From Streptomyces mutabilis (GTDB lineage: Bacteria; Actinomycetota; Actinomycetes; Streptomycetales; Streptomycetaceae), in contig NZ_BMTT01000002.1 of assembly GCF_014649815.1 (NCBI RefSeq), forward strand, positions 62,001 to 126,000: a stretch of 64,000 bases of DNA, in the 5' to 3' direction. Under the pieces are notes generated by a model, which saw only the letters and a program-made list of their open reading frames with translations, had not been told where the DNA came from and searched no databases. Positions 51,661-60,245 of this stretch are shown here, one piece after another. The position numbers and the translations under genes are program-made. Numbering within the stretch: position 1 is the stretch's first letter; each line of letters begins with the position of its first letter.

Positions 51661-51721
51661 TTGTACTCCACTGCTCCACCGCTCCACTCCCCACTGGCCC
51701 ACTCCCCCACCGGAGGCCCTC

Positions 51722-53461
51722 ATGGAGCCCGTACGCAGACGGCTCGGCAGTCGGACCGGCAGACGGCTCGGCGCACGGACGCGGTTCTGGGCGGGTGCCG
51801 TCACCGCCGCGCTCGCCCTCTCGGTCACCGCCGCCGGCCATGCGTCCGCAGCCGACGTCAACAACGCGCAGAACGCCGGTTTCGAGGCCGGGCTGACCGG
51901 CTGGACCTGCTCGGCGAACAGCGGCACGACCGTCTCCTCCCCCACGCACGGCGGCTCCGCCGCGCTGAAGGCGACGCCGAGCGGGCAGGACAACGCCCGG
52001 TGCGCCCAGACCGTCAAGGTGAAGCCCGGCTCGAAGTACTCCCTGAGCGCCTGGGTGCAGGGCGGGTACGCCTACCTGGGTGTGACGGGCACGGGCACCA
52101 CGGACGTGTCGACCTGGACCCCGGACTCGGCCTCCTGGCGGCAGCTGACGACGAGCTTCACCACGGGCTCGTCCACCACCTCGGTCACCGTCTACACGCA
52201 CGGCTGGTACGGGCAGTCGGCCTACTACGCCGACGACCTGTCCGTGTTCGGCCCGGACGGTGGCGACGGTGACGACGGCGGCCCCGAGCCCACCGTGCCG
52301 GCCGCTCCGGCGGGTCTGAGCGTCTCCGGTACGACGGCCTCGTCCGCGTCCCTGGCCTGGAACGCGGTCTCCGGCGCCACCGGCTACAACGTCTACCGCG
52401 ACGGCACGAAGGTGACGGCGGTGACCGGAACCTCGGCGACCGTGACCGGCCTCGCGGCCTCGACGTCGTACTCCTTCCAGGTCACGGCGGTCAACGCGGG
52501 CGGCGAGTCGGCCAAGTCGGCGGCGGTCGCGGCCCGCACGACGGCACCGGACGACGGCGGCGGCAACGGCGGCGACCTGCCCAAGCACGCGGTGACCGGC
52601 TACTGGCAGAACTTCGACAACGGCGCGACCGTCCAGAAGATCTCCGACGTCTCGTCCCAGTACGACATCATCGCGGTGGCCTTCGCCGACGCGACCGGCA
52701 CGCCGGGCGGGGTGGACTTCAACCTCGACACGGCCGGCCTCGACGGCTATACGGTCGACCAGTTCAAGGCGGACGTCCGGGCCAAGCAGGCGGCCGGGAA
52801 GAAGGTCATCATCTCGGTGGGCGGCGAGAAGGGCACCGTCTCGGTGAACGACGCGACCTCCGCGACCAACTTCGCGAACTCGGTGTACGCGGTGATGCGG
52901 GAGTACGGCTTCGACGGCGTCGACATCGACCTGGAGAACGGTCTCAACGCGACCTACATGACGCAGGCCCTGCGCGCCCTGTCGGCGAAGGCGGGCCCGG
53001 ACATGATCCTGACGATGGCGCCGCAGACCATCGACATGCAGTCGACGTCGGGCTCCTACTTCCGGACCGCCCTGAACGTGAAGGACATCCTCACGGTCGT
53101 CAACATGCAGTACTACAACAGCGGTACGATGCTGGGCTGCGACGGCAAGGTGTACGCGCAGGGCACGGTCGACTTCCTCACCGCCCTGGCCTGCATCCAG
53201 CTGGAGAACGGCCTCGACCCGTCCCAGGTGGGCCTCGGCCTCCCGGCCTCCACCCGTGCGGCGGGCGGCGGCTACGTCGCCCCGGCGGTGGTCAACGCCG
53301 CCCTGGACTGCCTCACCAAGGGCACGAACTGCGGCTCCTTCAAGCCGTCGCGGACGTACCCCGGCCTGCGGGGTGCGATGACCTGGTCCACGAACTGGGA
53401 CGCGACGGCGGGCAACGCGTGGTCGAACGCGGTGGGCGCGCACGTGCACGCGCTGCCGTAG
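51722..53461 (+). CDS. Secreted family 18 chitinase with CBM and fibronectin III domains
   Basis: 579 residues. An Arg-rich signal peptide (cleavage near ASA, residue 43) is followed by a carbohydrate-binding module (about 45-180, NAGFEAGLTGWTCSANSG and WYGQSAYYADDLSVF), a short Asp/Gly linker, an FnIII domain (about 195-285, PAGLSVSGTTASSASLAWNAV), a Gly linker, and a GH18 catalytic domain. The catalytic DGVDIDLE (about 397-404) is complete. Cleaves chitin beta-1,4 links by retention. The architecture matches the smaller Streptomyces ChiC-like endochitinases. Expression should respond to chitin breakdown products through DasR. Confidence 0.95.
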   Translation: MEPVRRRLGSRTGRRLGARTRFWAGAVTAALALSVTAAGHASAADVNNAQNAGFEAGLTGWTCSANSGTTVSSPTHGGSAALKATPSGQDNARCAQTVKVKPGSKYSLSAWVQGGYAYLGVTGTGTTDVSTWTPDSASWRQLTTSFTTGSSTTSVTVYTHGWYGQSAYYADDLSVFGPDGGDGDDGGPEPTVPAAPAGLSVSGTTASSASLAWNAVSGATGYNVYRDGTKVTAVTGTSATVTGLAASTSYSFQVTAVNAGGESAKSAAVAARTTAPDDGGGNGGDLPKHAVTGYWQNFDNGATVQKISDVSSQYDIIAVAFADATGTPGGVDFNLDTAGLDGYTVDQFKADVRAKQAAGKKVIISVGGEKGTVSVNDATSATNFANSVYAVMREYGFDGVDIDLENGLNATYMTQALRALSAKAGPDMILTMAPQTIDMQSTSGSYFRTALNVKDILTVVNMQYYNSGTMLGCDGKVYAQGTVDFLTALACIQLENGLDPSQVGLGLPASTRAAGGGYVAPAVVNAALDCLTKGTNCGSFKPSRTYPGLRGAMTWSTNWDATAGNAWSNAVGAHVHALP

Positions 53462-53476
53462 CCACGGCCGATCGGC

Positions 53477-53506
53477 CACCCCGCCCGCGGAGGCGCGGGC
53501 GGGGTG
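53477..53506 (+). terminator. Chitinase terminator
   Basis: Perfect 13-base stem, CACCCCGCCCGCG with its complement, around GAGG, 16 bases after the stop. Confidence 0.9.
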
Positions 53507-53532
53507 TCGGCACGATGCCGCAGGCGTCCGGG

Positions 53533-54018
53533 TCACGGCAGGGACCGCAAGGGCGGGTGCTGTGTCGTGACGCCCGGGGGCTGGAGCGGGGGCGGGGGCT
53601 CGGGTCCGAGGTCGTCGGTGAGGACCACTCCGGCGGCCACTGGGTCGAACCCGGCGGGCCAGCGCGTGCGCTCACTGGCCAGTGCGCCGGTCAGGCGGGT
53701 CCGGAGGAGGTCGGCGGCGCTCAGGTCGGAGCCGCGCAGGTCGGCCAGGCGCAGATCGGCGTCGTGGAACACGGCGCCGCCCGCGTCCGCCTTGCGCAGG
53801 TTCGCCTCGCGCAGGTCGGCCTCGGTGAAATCGGCGTCGCGCAGGTCCGCCGCGACCATCCGGGCGCCCCGCAGGTCGGTCTGCACGCAGCGGGTGCGGC
53901 GCAGGATCGCCGTGGTGAGGTCGGCGTGGCGCAGGTTGACGGAGACGACGGACGCCGAACGGCAGACTGCTCGGGACCGCAGGGGAAGAAAGAACATGCC
54001 TCCGAGGACGACACCCAC
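53533..54018 (-). CDS. Pentapeptide-repeat protein
   Basis: 161 residues. About eleven A(D/N)Lxx-type pentapeptides run from VNLRHADLTTAIL to GSDLSAADL and should build a right-handed quadrilateral beta helix. Some members mimic DNA and bind gyrase; most have no known role. The C-terminal 45 residues are Pro-rich. Start: GTG at 54018 as listed; ATG at 53997 is possible and shares a CATG with the start of the divergent XRE gene. Confidence 0.82.
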   Translation of the reverse strand: MGVVLGGMFFLPLRSRAVCRSASVVSVNLRHADLTTAILRRTRCVQTDLRGARMVAADLRDADFTEADLREANLRKADAGGAVFHDADLRLADLRGSDLSAADLLRTRLTGALASERTRWPAGFDPVAAGVVLTDDLGPEPPPPLQPPGVTTQHPPLRSLP

Positions 54019-54786
54019 CGAGCGCCAGAAACGTCTGGGCGGCGAACTGCGAAAGATGCGGACCGCGGCGGGTAAAACGGCCGGCCAGGCCGCCTGACTG
54101 CTCGGTCACGACCGGGCGAAGATCTCCAACATCGAGACGGGCATCCGCTCCATCAGCCCCGAACGGCTGCGCACCCTCGCCTGCAACTGCGACTGCTCGG
54201 ACGAGGCCTACGTCGAGGCGTTGGTCAGCCTGGCCCGACCCGACGGGCGCGGTTGGTGGGAGCGGTACCGGGGTTCGCTGTCCGCAGGACTGCTGGACAT
54301 CGCCGAGTTCGAAGCGCTGGCGACCCGGATGCGAACGGTGCACATCGCGCACATCCAGGGCTGCTGCGAACCAGCGACCACGCCCTCGAACTCTTCAGAG
54401 CCGTCCTGCCACCGCTGCCGGAACACGAGATCGCCCTGCGGCTGGCGTATCGCGTCGAACGGCAGCGGGTCCTGGAGGGGGACGACCCGCCCGAGTACGT
54501 CGCAGTCGAACATCTCCTCACCGTGTCCGAACGCCCCAGCGTGCGCCTGCTGGTGTTCCCCTTCGCCGCCGGGGCGTTTCCCGGCTCCGGGCAGACGTTC
54601 AACTACCTGGAGGGAACCGTGCGGCAGCTGGACACCGTACAGATCGACAGCGCCCACGGGCCGGAGTTCCTCAGCGGCGGGTCACAACTCGCGAAGTACC
54701 GTACGCACTTGGACTGGATGGAGCGCATCGCCCTGTCGCCACGGGCTTCCCGCGACTTCATCCGGGACGTAGCCAACGGCCTGTGA
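53996..54786 (+). pseudogene. XRE-family regulator (DUF5753 type), interrupted by a stop and a frameshift
   Basis: The first 33 residues (MPPRTTPTERQKRLGGELR onward) end at TGA (54095-54097), inside the helix-turn-helix. The same frame resumes with LLGHDRAKISNIETGIRSIS. Near 54358-54362 one base appears to be missing (reading GGCTGCTGCGAACC where a GGC-CTG-CTG-CGA order would restore HIQG-LLRTSDHALELF). From there the DUF5753 domain continues intact to the stop at 54784. Such regulators partner a DUF397 protein, and one follows directly, also broken. GGGGAAG precedes the ATG. Confidence 0.85.
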
Positions 54787-54797
54787 GGAGTCGCACG

Positions 54798-54987
54798 ATG
54801 GACGACATCACGTGGGAAGAGCCCCTCTGCGGGGAGGGAGCAAGCTGCTTCCGCCTCGGCACCGACACCACCGGCAACGCCTACATCGCGAGTCGGTGGG
54901 GAGGACGCCCCCCTCACCGACAGCCGGGACGCGCTGCGGCGCGTGATCATCGACATCAAGGCGGGGAAGGCCGACCACTTGCTGTGA
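54798..54987 (+). pseudogene. DUF397 protein, frameshifted
   Basis: Starts MDDITWEEPLCGEGASCFRL with a GAGGAG site, twelve bases after the XRE stop. After NAYIA an extra base near 54889-54893 shifts the frame; in the +1 frame the protein continues VGGEDAPLTDSRDALRRVII and DIKAGKADHLL to TGA, as DUF397 proteins end. DUF397 members are small partners of the preceding XRE family in developmental and antibiotic control in Streptomyces. The locus is either dead or affected by sequencing error. Confidence 0.85.
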
Positions 54988-55073
54988 GACTCGTGTGAAA
55001 CATTTCCCGGACCCCACAGCATCAATGAGGTGAAGGCAGTACGCGGCAGTGGTGGGCACGGGGGAGCGGGGAC

Positions 55074-55583
55074 ATGAGGCAAGCGCGGGCGGACGAGTAC
55101 GCCGAGTTCGCGGTGGCGCGGGCCGGGCATCTGTACCGGTCCGCGTGTCTGCTCACCGCCGGGGACACGCACCTGGCCGAGGATCTCGTGCAAGAGACCT
55201 TCGGGCGGCTGTACGTGCGGTGGGGGCGCGTCTCCCGGGTGGGGAATCCCGCCGGGTACGCGCAGACCGTGCTCACCCGGACCTTCCTCGCGCACCAGCG
55301 GCGGCGCAGCAGCCGGGAGCGGGCGACGGACGTGTTCCCCGACCTGCCCGGTTCCGGGGACGGGGACGCCTCGCTGCGGCTGACGCTGCTGGACGCGCTC
55401 GCGCGGCTGCCCGCCAAGGACCGGGCCGTCGTCGTCCTGCGGTACTGGGAGGACCGGTCCGTCGAGGAGACCGCCGACGTCATGAACGTCAGCTCGGCGG
55501 CCGTACGGACGCGGTGTTCCCGTGCCCTGGGGCGGCTGCGTGAGCTGCTCGGTGAGGATCTCGCGGAGTACGCAAGACCCTGA
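55074..55583 (+). CDS. SigE-family ECF RNA polymerase sigma factor
   Basis: 169 residues. Region 2 (AEFAVARAGHLYRSACLLTAGDTHLAEDLVQETFGRLYVRW) and region 4 (TLLDALARLPAKDRAVVVLRYWEDRSVEETADVMNVSSAAVRTRCSRALGRLRELL) are joined by a short linker, with no region 3. The subfamily is named after SigE-type actinobacterial factors, which often come with a membrane protein in place of a classical anti-sigma factor. The next gene, 84 bases on, encodes such a protein, so the two probably form a signalling pair. Confidence 0.92.
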   Translation: MRQARADEYAEFAVARAGHLYRSACLLTAGDTHLAEDLVQETFGRLYVRWGRVSRVGNPAGYAQTVLTRTFLAHQRRRSSRERATDVFPDLPGSGDGDASLRLTLLDALARLPAKDRAVVVLRYWEDRSVEETADVMNVSSAAVRTRCSRALGRLRELLGEDLAEYARP

Positions 55584-55667
55584 CGGTCGTCCTGCCCCCC
55601 CTACTCACCCGTCCACTCCCCCACTTCGGCTCTCACTTCTCTCACCTTGCGGAAAGGGTGGTTCGCC

Positions 55668-56945
55668 ATGCCCGGAGAACAGCACCAGACTCCCTTCGAG
55701 GAGCGGCTCTCCGCCGTCCTTCGCGACGCCGGCGGTGGTTTCGACGCCGACCGTACGGCTCTCGTCGCCGGTGGGCGCAGCCGTGGGCGGCGGGCGATGA
55801 CGCGGCGCCGGGCCGGGGTGGTCGGCGGGGCGGTGGCCGGTGTCGCGCTGGTCGGGGTGGGCGGGGCGACGCTCCTGCCGCAGGGGAAGTCCAACGGCCC
55901 CGACGTCTCCGCCGCGTCGTCCGGCACTTCCTCCCGGCCTTCCGCCTCCGCCACGACGCCCGCTCCGGCGCCCGTCTCCGGTGACACCGTCCTCGGTGAG
56001 TTCAAGAAATTGCTGCCGGAGGGGGAGTTCAGCCAGGAGGCCGCCCGAGGGTCGGCCGACGAGCCGGGGCCGTACGCGCACCTCGTGTACGACGACGGGG
56101 AGGGCGCCGCCGCGCTGAACGTGAGCCTCCAGCGGGTCGAGCCGGGGAGCCCGCACGTCCGGGAGCTGACGCGGTGTCCCGACAAGACGTTCACCCCGTA
56201 CGACGACTGCTCCTCCACCCGGCTGCCCGACGGCTCGCTGCTGCGGCTGCTCAAGGGCTACGAGTACCCCGACAAGCGCGTCGACACCAAGTACTGGTCG
56301 GCCGACCTGGTCACACCCGGGGGGCAGCACGTCAACGTCGGCGAGTGGAACGCCCCGGCGCAGAAGGGCGCGCCGGTTACCCGCGCCGAGCCCCCGCTGT
56401 CGGCCGAGGAGCTGACGGAGGTCGTCACGGCCGAGGTGTGGCGCAAGGTGGTGGACGCGATGCCCGCGTCGTCGAAGCCCCCGGCGGCCGACCCGTCCGA
56501 CACCGCGCCGCCGGCCGTCTCCGGCAAGGACATCACCGAGACGCTGGTCGGGCTGCTGCCCGAGGGGCTGGACGTGGTGCGCAAGGGCGGCCAGGAGACC
56601 GAGTACACGTACGCCGTGGTCGATGACGGGCAGGGCGAGAGCATGGTCCAGGTCAACGTCCAGTACGGCATGGCCGACGTCGCCGGCCAGCTCTACGCCG
56701 ACGGCGAGACGCTTCCCGACGGCACCCGCGTCGCCATGCAAGAGGGGAACGGGGACGACCGTGTCGCCGGGGTCCTGATGTGGACCGCCGACACGCTGCG
56801 GCCCGGCAAGGCCGGCTTCCGTGTGGTGATCAGCGCCTTCAACAACGGTGCCCCTCACGCCGAGCCGTCCCGCGGCACCCCCGCGCTGACCATGGATCAG
56901 CTGCGGGAGATGGCCCTCAGCCCGGAGTGGGACAAGCTCCGGTAG
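55668..56945 (+). CDS. Membrane protein next to sigma factor, internally duplicated
   Basis: 425 residues. A cytoplasmic part of about 45 residues (TPFEERLSAVLRDAGGGFDADRTALVAGGRSRGRR), one membrane helix (VVGGAVAGVALVGVGGATLL), then a Ser/Thr/Pro linker. Two related extracellular domains follow: DTVLGEFKKLLPEGEFSQEAAR and VYDDGEGAAALNVSLQRV in the first match ITETLVGLLPEGLDVVRKGG and VVDDGQGESMVQVNVQYG in the second. The cytoplasmic head could hold the neighbouring sigma factor. ATG at 55668 follows GGAAAGGG; TTG at 55647 is less likely. Confidence 0.85.
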   Translation: MPGEQHQTPFEERLSAVLRDAGGGFDADRTALVAGGRSRGRRAMTRRRAGVVGGAVAGVALVGVGGATLLPQGKSNGPDVSAASSGTSSRPSASATTPAPAPVSGDTVLGEFKKLLPEGEFSQEAARGSADEPGPYAHLVYDDGEGAAALNVSLQRVEPGSPHVRELTRCPDKTFTPYDDCSSTRLPDGSLLRLLKGYEYPDKRVDTKYWSADLVTPGGQHVNVGEWNAPAQKGAPVTRAEPPLSAEELTEVVTAEVWRKVVDAMPASSKPPAADPSDTAPPAVSGKDITETLVGLLPEGLDVVRKGGQETEYTYAVVDDGQGESMVQVNVQYGMADVAGQLYADGETLPDGTRVAMQEGNGDDRVAGVLMWTADTLRPGKAGFRVVISAFNNGAPHAEPSRGTPALTMDQLREMALSPEWDKLR

Positions 56946-57009
56946 GGGATCGATCCCCTGGCCCGGTCCTCCGCCCACTGTGGCGCGGCGGTCCAGGCCA
57001 GGGCGCGGG

Positions 57010-57050
57010 GCGGGCGGCGGCACCGAGGCCGACGGGCCTCCCGCCCGCCG
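57010..57050. terminator. Compound hairpin between convergent genes
   Basis: GGCGGGCGG (57010-57018) pairs with CCGCCCGCC (57042-57050) and encloses an inner GAGGCC/GGCCTC stem. It lies between the sigma-factor partner gene and the pectate lyase gene. Confidence 0.6.
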
Positions 57051-57058
57051 GACAGGGC

Positions 57059-58633
57059 CTAGCGGGTCACGGTCACCCCGCCGAAGGTCACCACCAGGCG
57101 TCCGTCCGCGGCGAAGGACCAGCGCAGGGCCCCGGCGTAGGAGGAGCAGCGGGAGCCGTTCGAGCCCGACCAGAACTGGTTGGAGCCGTCGGCGTCGCCG
57201 ATGATGCGGTCGTTCGAGCCGCTGTCGCAGGAGGTGTTGTTCCGGAACACCGAGTCACCGTCGTCGAAGTTGAAGTTCCGCTGCTCGTTCCCGATGCTGA
57301 TGTTGTCCGACACCTGCATCGTGCCGGGGTTGCTGTTGTAGGTGAAACCGTGCTTGCCGTTCTGGTAGGCGATGCTGCGTCGGACGACATGGTCGACCGC
57401 GATGTCCTCGCCGCCGAGTTTGTAGCCGTTGCGGTCGCCGTTGCCCGCCTGGGAGCCGTCGCTCAGGGTGCCGTTGTCGAGTGCGAGGGAGTCCTCGATG
57501 GTCACCGCACCGATCGCGCCGGTGTCGGACTTGGTGTAGAGGTCCCAGCCGTCGTCGATGTTGTTGTGGGCCACGGTATGGCGGAAGACGTTCCCGGGGC
57601 CGGAGGTGAGCTTCGCGGCGAACCCGTCGGCGTCCTCGCCGTCGGAGTCGGCGTTGTCGTGCGAGACGGCGCTCAGGACGAGGTTGTTCGAGGGCCAGTC
57701 GGCCTTGGGCGTGCTGGAGAGCATCCGTGAGAGCTGCAGGCCGGTGTCGCGGTTGTAGCGGGTCACCGTGCGTTCGAAGATGTTGTCGCTGCCGCCGACG
57801 AAGATTCCGTTGTCGCCCGCACGCTCGACGACGACGCCCTTGATGTGCCAGTACGATCCGTTCACCGCGAGCCCGCGGTTGGCCGAGTTCTCGCTCTGTG
57901 CCGAGAAGTCCAGCACCGGCGTCTCACCCGGGTAGGCGGCCAGTGTCTTGCGGGCGGACGAGCTGCCGTCGTTGCCCTGGGGGATGGTGACCGTCTGGGC
58001 GTGGCGGTAGGTGCCGCCACGCAGGTAGATCGTGCCGCCGGGGGCGACGCGGGTGATCGCCGACGTGAGTGTGGTGGGGTCGGACTCCGTGCCGGTGGCA
58101 CCGTCGGTGCCGTTCGGAGACACGTAGAGCGTGCCGGTGACGGGGGGCGGGGTGGTGGAGCCGCCGTCCGTCTCCACTTCCACGTAGTCGACGTTCGGCA
58201 GACCGGCCGACGTGGTCGGGGTGAGCCGGACCGTGTTGCCGCCCGCCCTCAGCGTCACCGTGAGCGTTCGGGTCGCCCAGGTGCTCCAGGCCCCGGTGCC
58301 GTCGAAGGGGGCGGAGGCTGCGGTCGAGCCGTTCACGAGTATGTTCGCGGGACGTGCCGTGCCGGTTCCGTTGGCATAGCGGATCCGCAGGGTCGCCGTG
58401 CCCGCCGCCGGGGCGTTCACGGTGAACTGGGCGTGCGCCCCAGTGGCGTTGGTGCCGTTGCAGAAGCCGCTGCCCGAGTACCCGGGCCAATCGGAGTCGA
58501 TCGTGCCCGTGCAGCTCGCAGGAGAGGATTCGGCCTCGTACCGTTCGGTGGCGGCCTGTGCGGGGTTGCCGGACAGGGTGACGAGCGTGCCAGCCAGCAG
58601 GCCGACGCAGGCGATGAGGGGTCTGCGTTGCAT
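57059..58633 (-). CDS. Secreted pectate lyase, family 9 like, with N-terminal CBM35
   Basis: 524 residues. Signal peptide with AQA cleavage (near 27), then a CBM35-type module (about 30-160, TERYEAESSPASCTGTIDSDW and WATRTLTVTLRAGGNTVRL), a Thr/Pro linker, and a right-handed parallel beta helix. The latter has the PL9 signature: GIFVGGSDNIFERTVTRYN, DGEDADGFAAKLTSGPGNVFRHTVAHNNIDDGWDLYTK and NGYKLGGED, which carries the Lys/Asp calcium and catalytic environment. It cleaves polygalacturonate by elimination. The ATG at 58633 has an upstream LacI-type operator. Confidence 0.9.
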   Translation of the reverse strand: MQRRPLIACVGLLAGTLVTLSGNPAQAATERYEAESSPASCTGTIDSDWPGYSGSGFCNGTNATGAHAQFTVNAPAAGTATLRIRYANGTGTARPANILVNGSTAASAPFDGTGAWSTWATRTLTVTLRAGGNTVRLTPTTSAGLPNVDYVEVETDGGSTTPPPVTGTLYVSPNGTDGATGTESDPTTLTSAITRVAPGGTIYLRGGTYRHAQTVTIPQGNDGSSSARKTLAAYPGETPVLDFSAQSENSANRGLAVNGSYWHIKGVVVERAGDNGIFVGGSDNIFERTVTRYNRDTGLQLSRMLSSTPKADWPSNNLVLSAVSHDNADSDGEDADGFAAKLTSGPGNVFRHTVAHNNIDDGWDLYTKSDTGAIGAVTIEDSLALDNGTLSDGSQAGNGDRNGYKLGGEDIAVDHVVRRSIAYQNGKHGFTYNSNPGTMQVSDNISIGNEQRNFNFDDGDSVFRNNTSCDSGSNDRIIGDADGSNQFWSGSNGSRCSSYAGALRWSFAADGRLVVTFGGVTVTR

Positions 58634-58711
58634 CGTTGGTCTCCAATTCGTCGGTGGAGCCACGGGTGGGCCGCCGAAGGACGGAGGGAAGCGTTCGGCC
58701 CACAGGACGGA

Positions 58712-58723
58712 GAAAGCGCTTTC
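58712..58723. promoter_or_regulatory. LacI-type palindrome upstream of the pectate lyase gene
   Basis: GAAAGCGCTTTC, a perfect 12-base palindrome with a central CG, lies 79-90 bases before the pectate lyase start. LacI-family repressors of sugar-use genes bind sites with this centre (NNGCGCNN). No LacI gene is in the window. Confidence 0.6.
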
Positions 58724-58793
58724 CCGCAAGCTAAGGCCGTGTTGCGGACACGTCAACAACTGTGTAGGTGATCGGTGTTCAGAATCCTGAACT

Positions 58794-58824
58794 CCGTGGG
58801 ACCGGGCCTCCCCCGGTCCCACGG
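58794..58824 (-). terminator. Terminator of the Nramp-like gene
   Basis: CCGTGGGACCGGG pairs with its complement (13 bases) around CCTCC, ten bases past the stop. It also separates this gene from the pectate lyase operator. Confidence 0.88.
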
Positions 58825-58834
58825 GCCGTCGTCC

Positions 58835-60178
58835 TCAGAAGAAGTCCGCCCACGGCTGGTCCCAGACCTCCTTCAGGCACAGCACCAGGAACAGCAGGCC
58901 GGCGACCGCGAGCACGCCGTTGCTCAGCCAGCCGTTGCGCCACTCGGGCGGCGTGCGGGAGGAGTTGAGGAGCCAGATCAGGGTCAGGGCGAGGAAGGGC
59001 ATGAAGGCCGCGCCGAGGACGCCGTAGATGATCACCAGACGGAAGGGTTCGCCCTGGAAGAGCAGGATGACGGGCGGGAAGGTCAGCCAGAGGAGGTAGA
59101 CGCGGAAGGGCCAGGAGCGTTCGTGCTCGCCGGAGGCGATCTCCCTGGCCTTGCCCGCCGTCCCGACCGCCGCGCCCGCCCTCCTCTCGCGCAGCCGGGC
59201 CACGAAGTCCGCGAACATCAGGCTCACGCCGTGCCACACGCCGATGAGGGAGGTGAAGGACGTGGCGAAGAAGCCGATCAGGAAGAACTTGGCCGTCGCC
59301 GTGCCGTACTCGTCCTCCAGGATGTCGCCGAGTTGCACCAGACCCTTGCCGCCGCCGGAGAGCGCGATGTTCGCGGCGTGCAGCAGTTCGGCGCCGACGA
59401 AGAGCATCGCGACGACGAAGACGCCGGTCGTGATGTAGGCGACCCGGTTGTCGAGCCGCATCACCTTCATCCAGCCGGTGTCGGCCCACCCCTTGGCGTT
59501 GACCCAGTAGCCGTAGGCGGCCAGCGTGATCGTGCCGCCGACGCCGCCGATCAGACCGAGGGTGTTGAGAACGGAGTCCTCACCGTCGGGGATGACCGGG
59601 AGGAGGCCGGCGAAGGCGTCACCCAGGTTGGGGGCGACCCGGATCGCCAGGTAGACCGTCACCACGAACATGACGCCCACCAGGACCGTCATGACCTTCT
59701 CGAAGACGGCGTACTTGTTGAACCAGACGAAGACCAGGCCGACCACACCGCAGGCCACGCCCCACCATTCGAGGTCCATCACGCCGGGGAACAGGGCCTG
59801 CAGCGGCAGGGCACTGGACGACATCGCCGCCGCGCCGTAGGAGAAGCCCCAGATCACGACGTAGACCGCGAAGAACCACGTCGTCCAGCGGCCGAGGCTC
59901 GCCCAGCCGTCGAAGAGGGTGCGACCGGTGGAGAGGTGCCAGCGGCCCGCCGCCTCGGCCAAGGAGATCTTGACCAGGCAGCCGAGGACCGCCGCCCACA
60001 GCAGGGTGTAGCCGAAGTTGCTGCCCGCGATCAGCGTGGCCACGAGGTCGCCGGCGCCGACCCCGGTCGCGGCGACGACGATGCCGGGGCCGATGTAGCG
60101 CCAACTGGATTTGCGGGGTGCCGAGTCGGTGTCGCGTAGTGCACCGGTGTCACTGGTGTTTCCCGTGGTGTCCGCCAT
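58835..60178 (-). CDS. Nramp-like transporter with altered metal-binding motifs
   Basis: 447 residues, about eleven helices. It matches the Nramp family (KSSWRYIGPGIVVAATGVGAGDLVATLIAGSNFGYTLLWAAVLGCLVKI at the first helices; KGLVQLGDILEDEYGTATAKFFLIGFFATSFTSLIGVWHG later). The canonical DPGN of helix 1 is replaced by TGVGAGD, and helix 6 (LIGGVGGTITLAAYGYWVN) lacks the MPHN/MPHA motif. The substrate may therefore not be Mn2+ or Fe2+; magnesium- or aluminium-carrying Nramp relatives are known with such changes. ATG at 60178 is chosen. Confidence 0.88.
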   Translation of the reverse strand: MADTTGNTSDTGALRDTDSAPRKSSWRYIGPGIVVAATGVGAGDLVATLIAGSNFGYTLLWAAVLGCLVKISLAEAAGRWHLSTGRTLFDGWASLGRWTTWFFAVYVVIWGFSYGAAAMSSSALPLQALFPGVMDLEWWGVACGVVGLVFVWFNKYAVFEKVMTVLVGVMFVVTVYLAIRVAPNLGDAFAGLLPVIPDGEDSVLNTLGLIGGVGGTITLAAYGYWVNAKGWADTGWMKVMRLDNRVAYITTGVFVVAMLFVGAELLHAANIALSGGGKGLVQLGDILEDEYGTATAKFFLIGFFATSFTSLIGVWHGVSLMFADFVARLRERRAGAAVGTAGKAREIASGEHERSWPFRVYLLWLTFPPVILLFQGEPFRLVIIYGVLGAAFMPFLALTLIWLLNSSRTPPEWRNGWLSNGVLAVAGLLFLVLCLKEVWDQPWADFF

Positions 60179-60245
60179 GCGGATCAACCAAGCCCAAAGC
60201 CGCCGGTACGACAAGAGGGCGTGCCGGGATCTTCACGCGAGGTAC

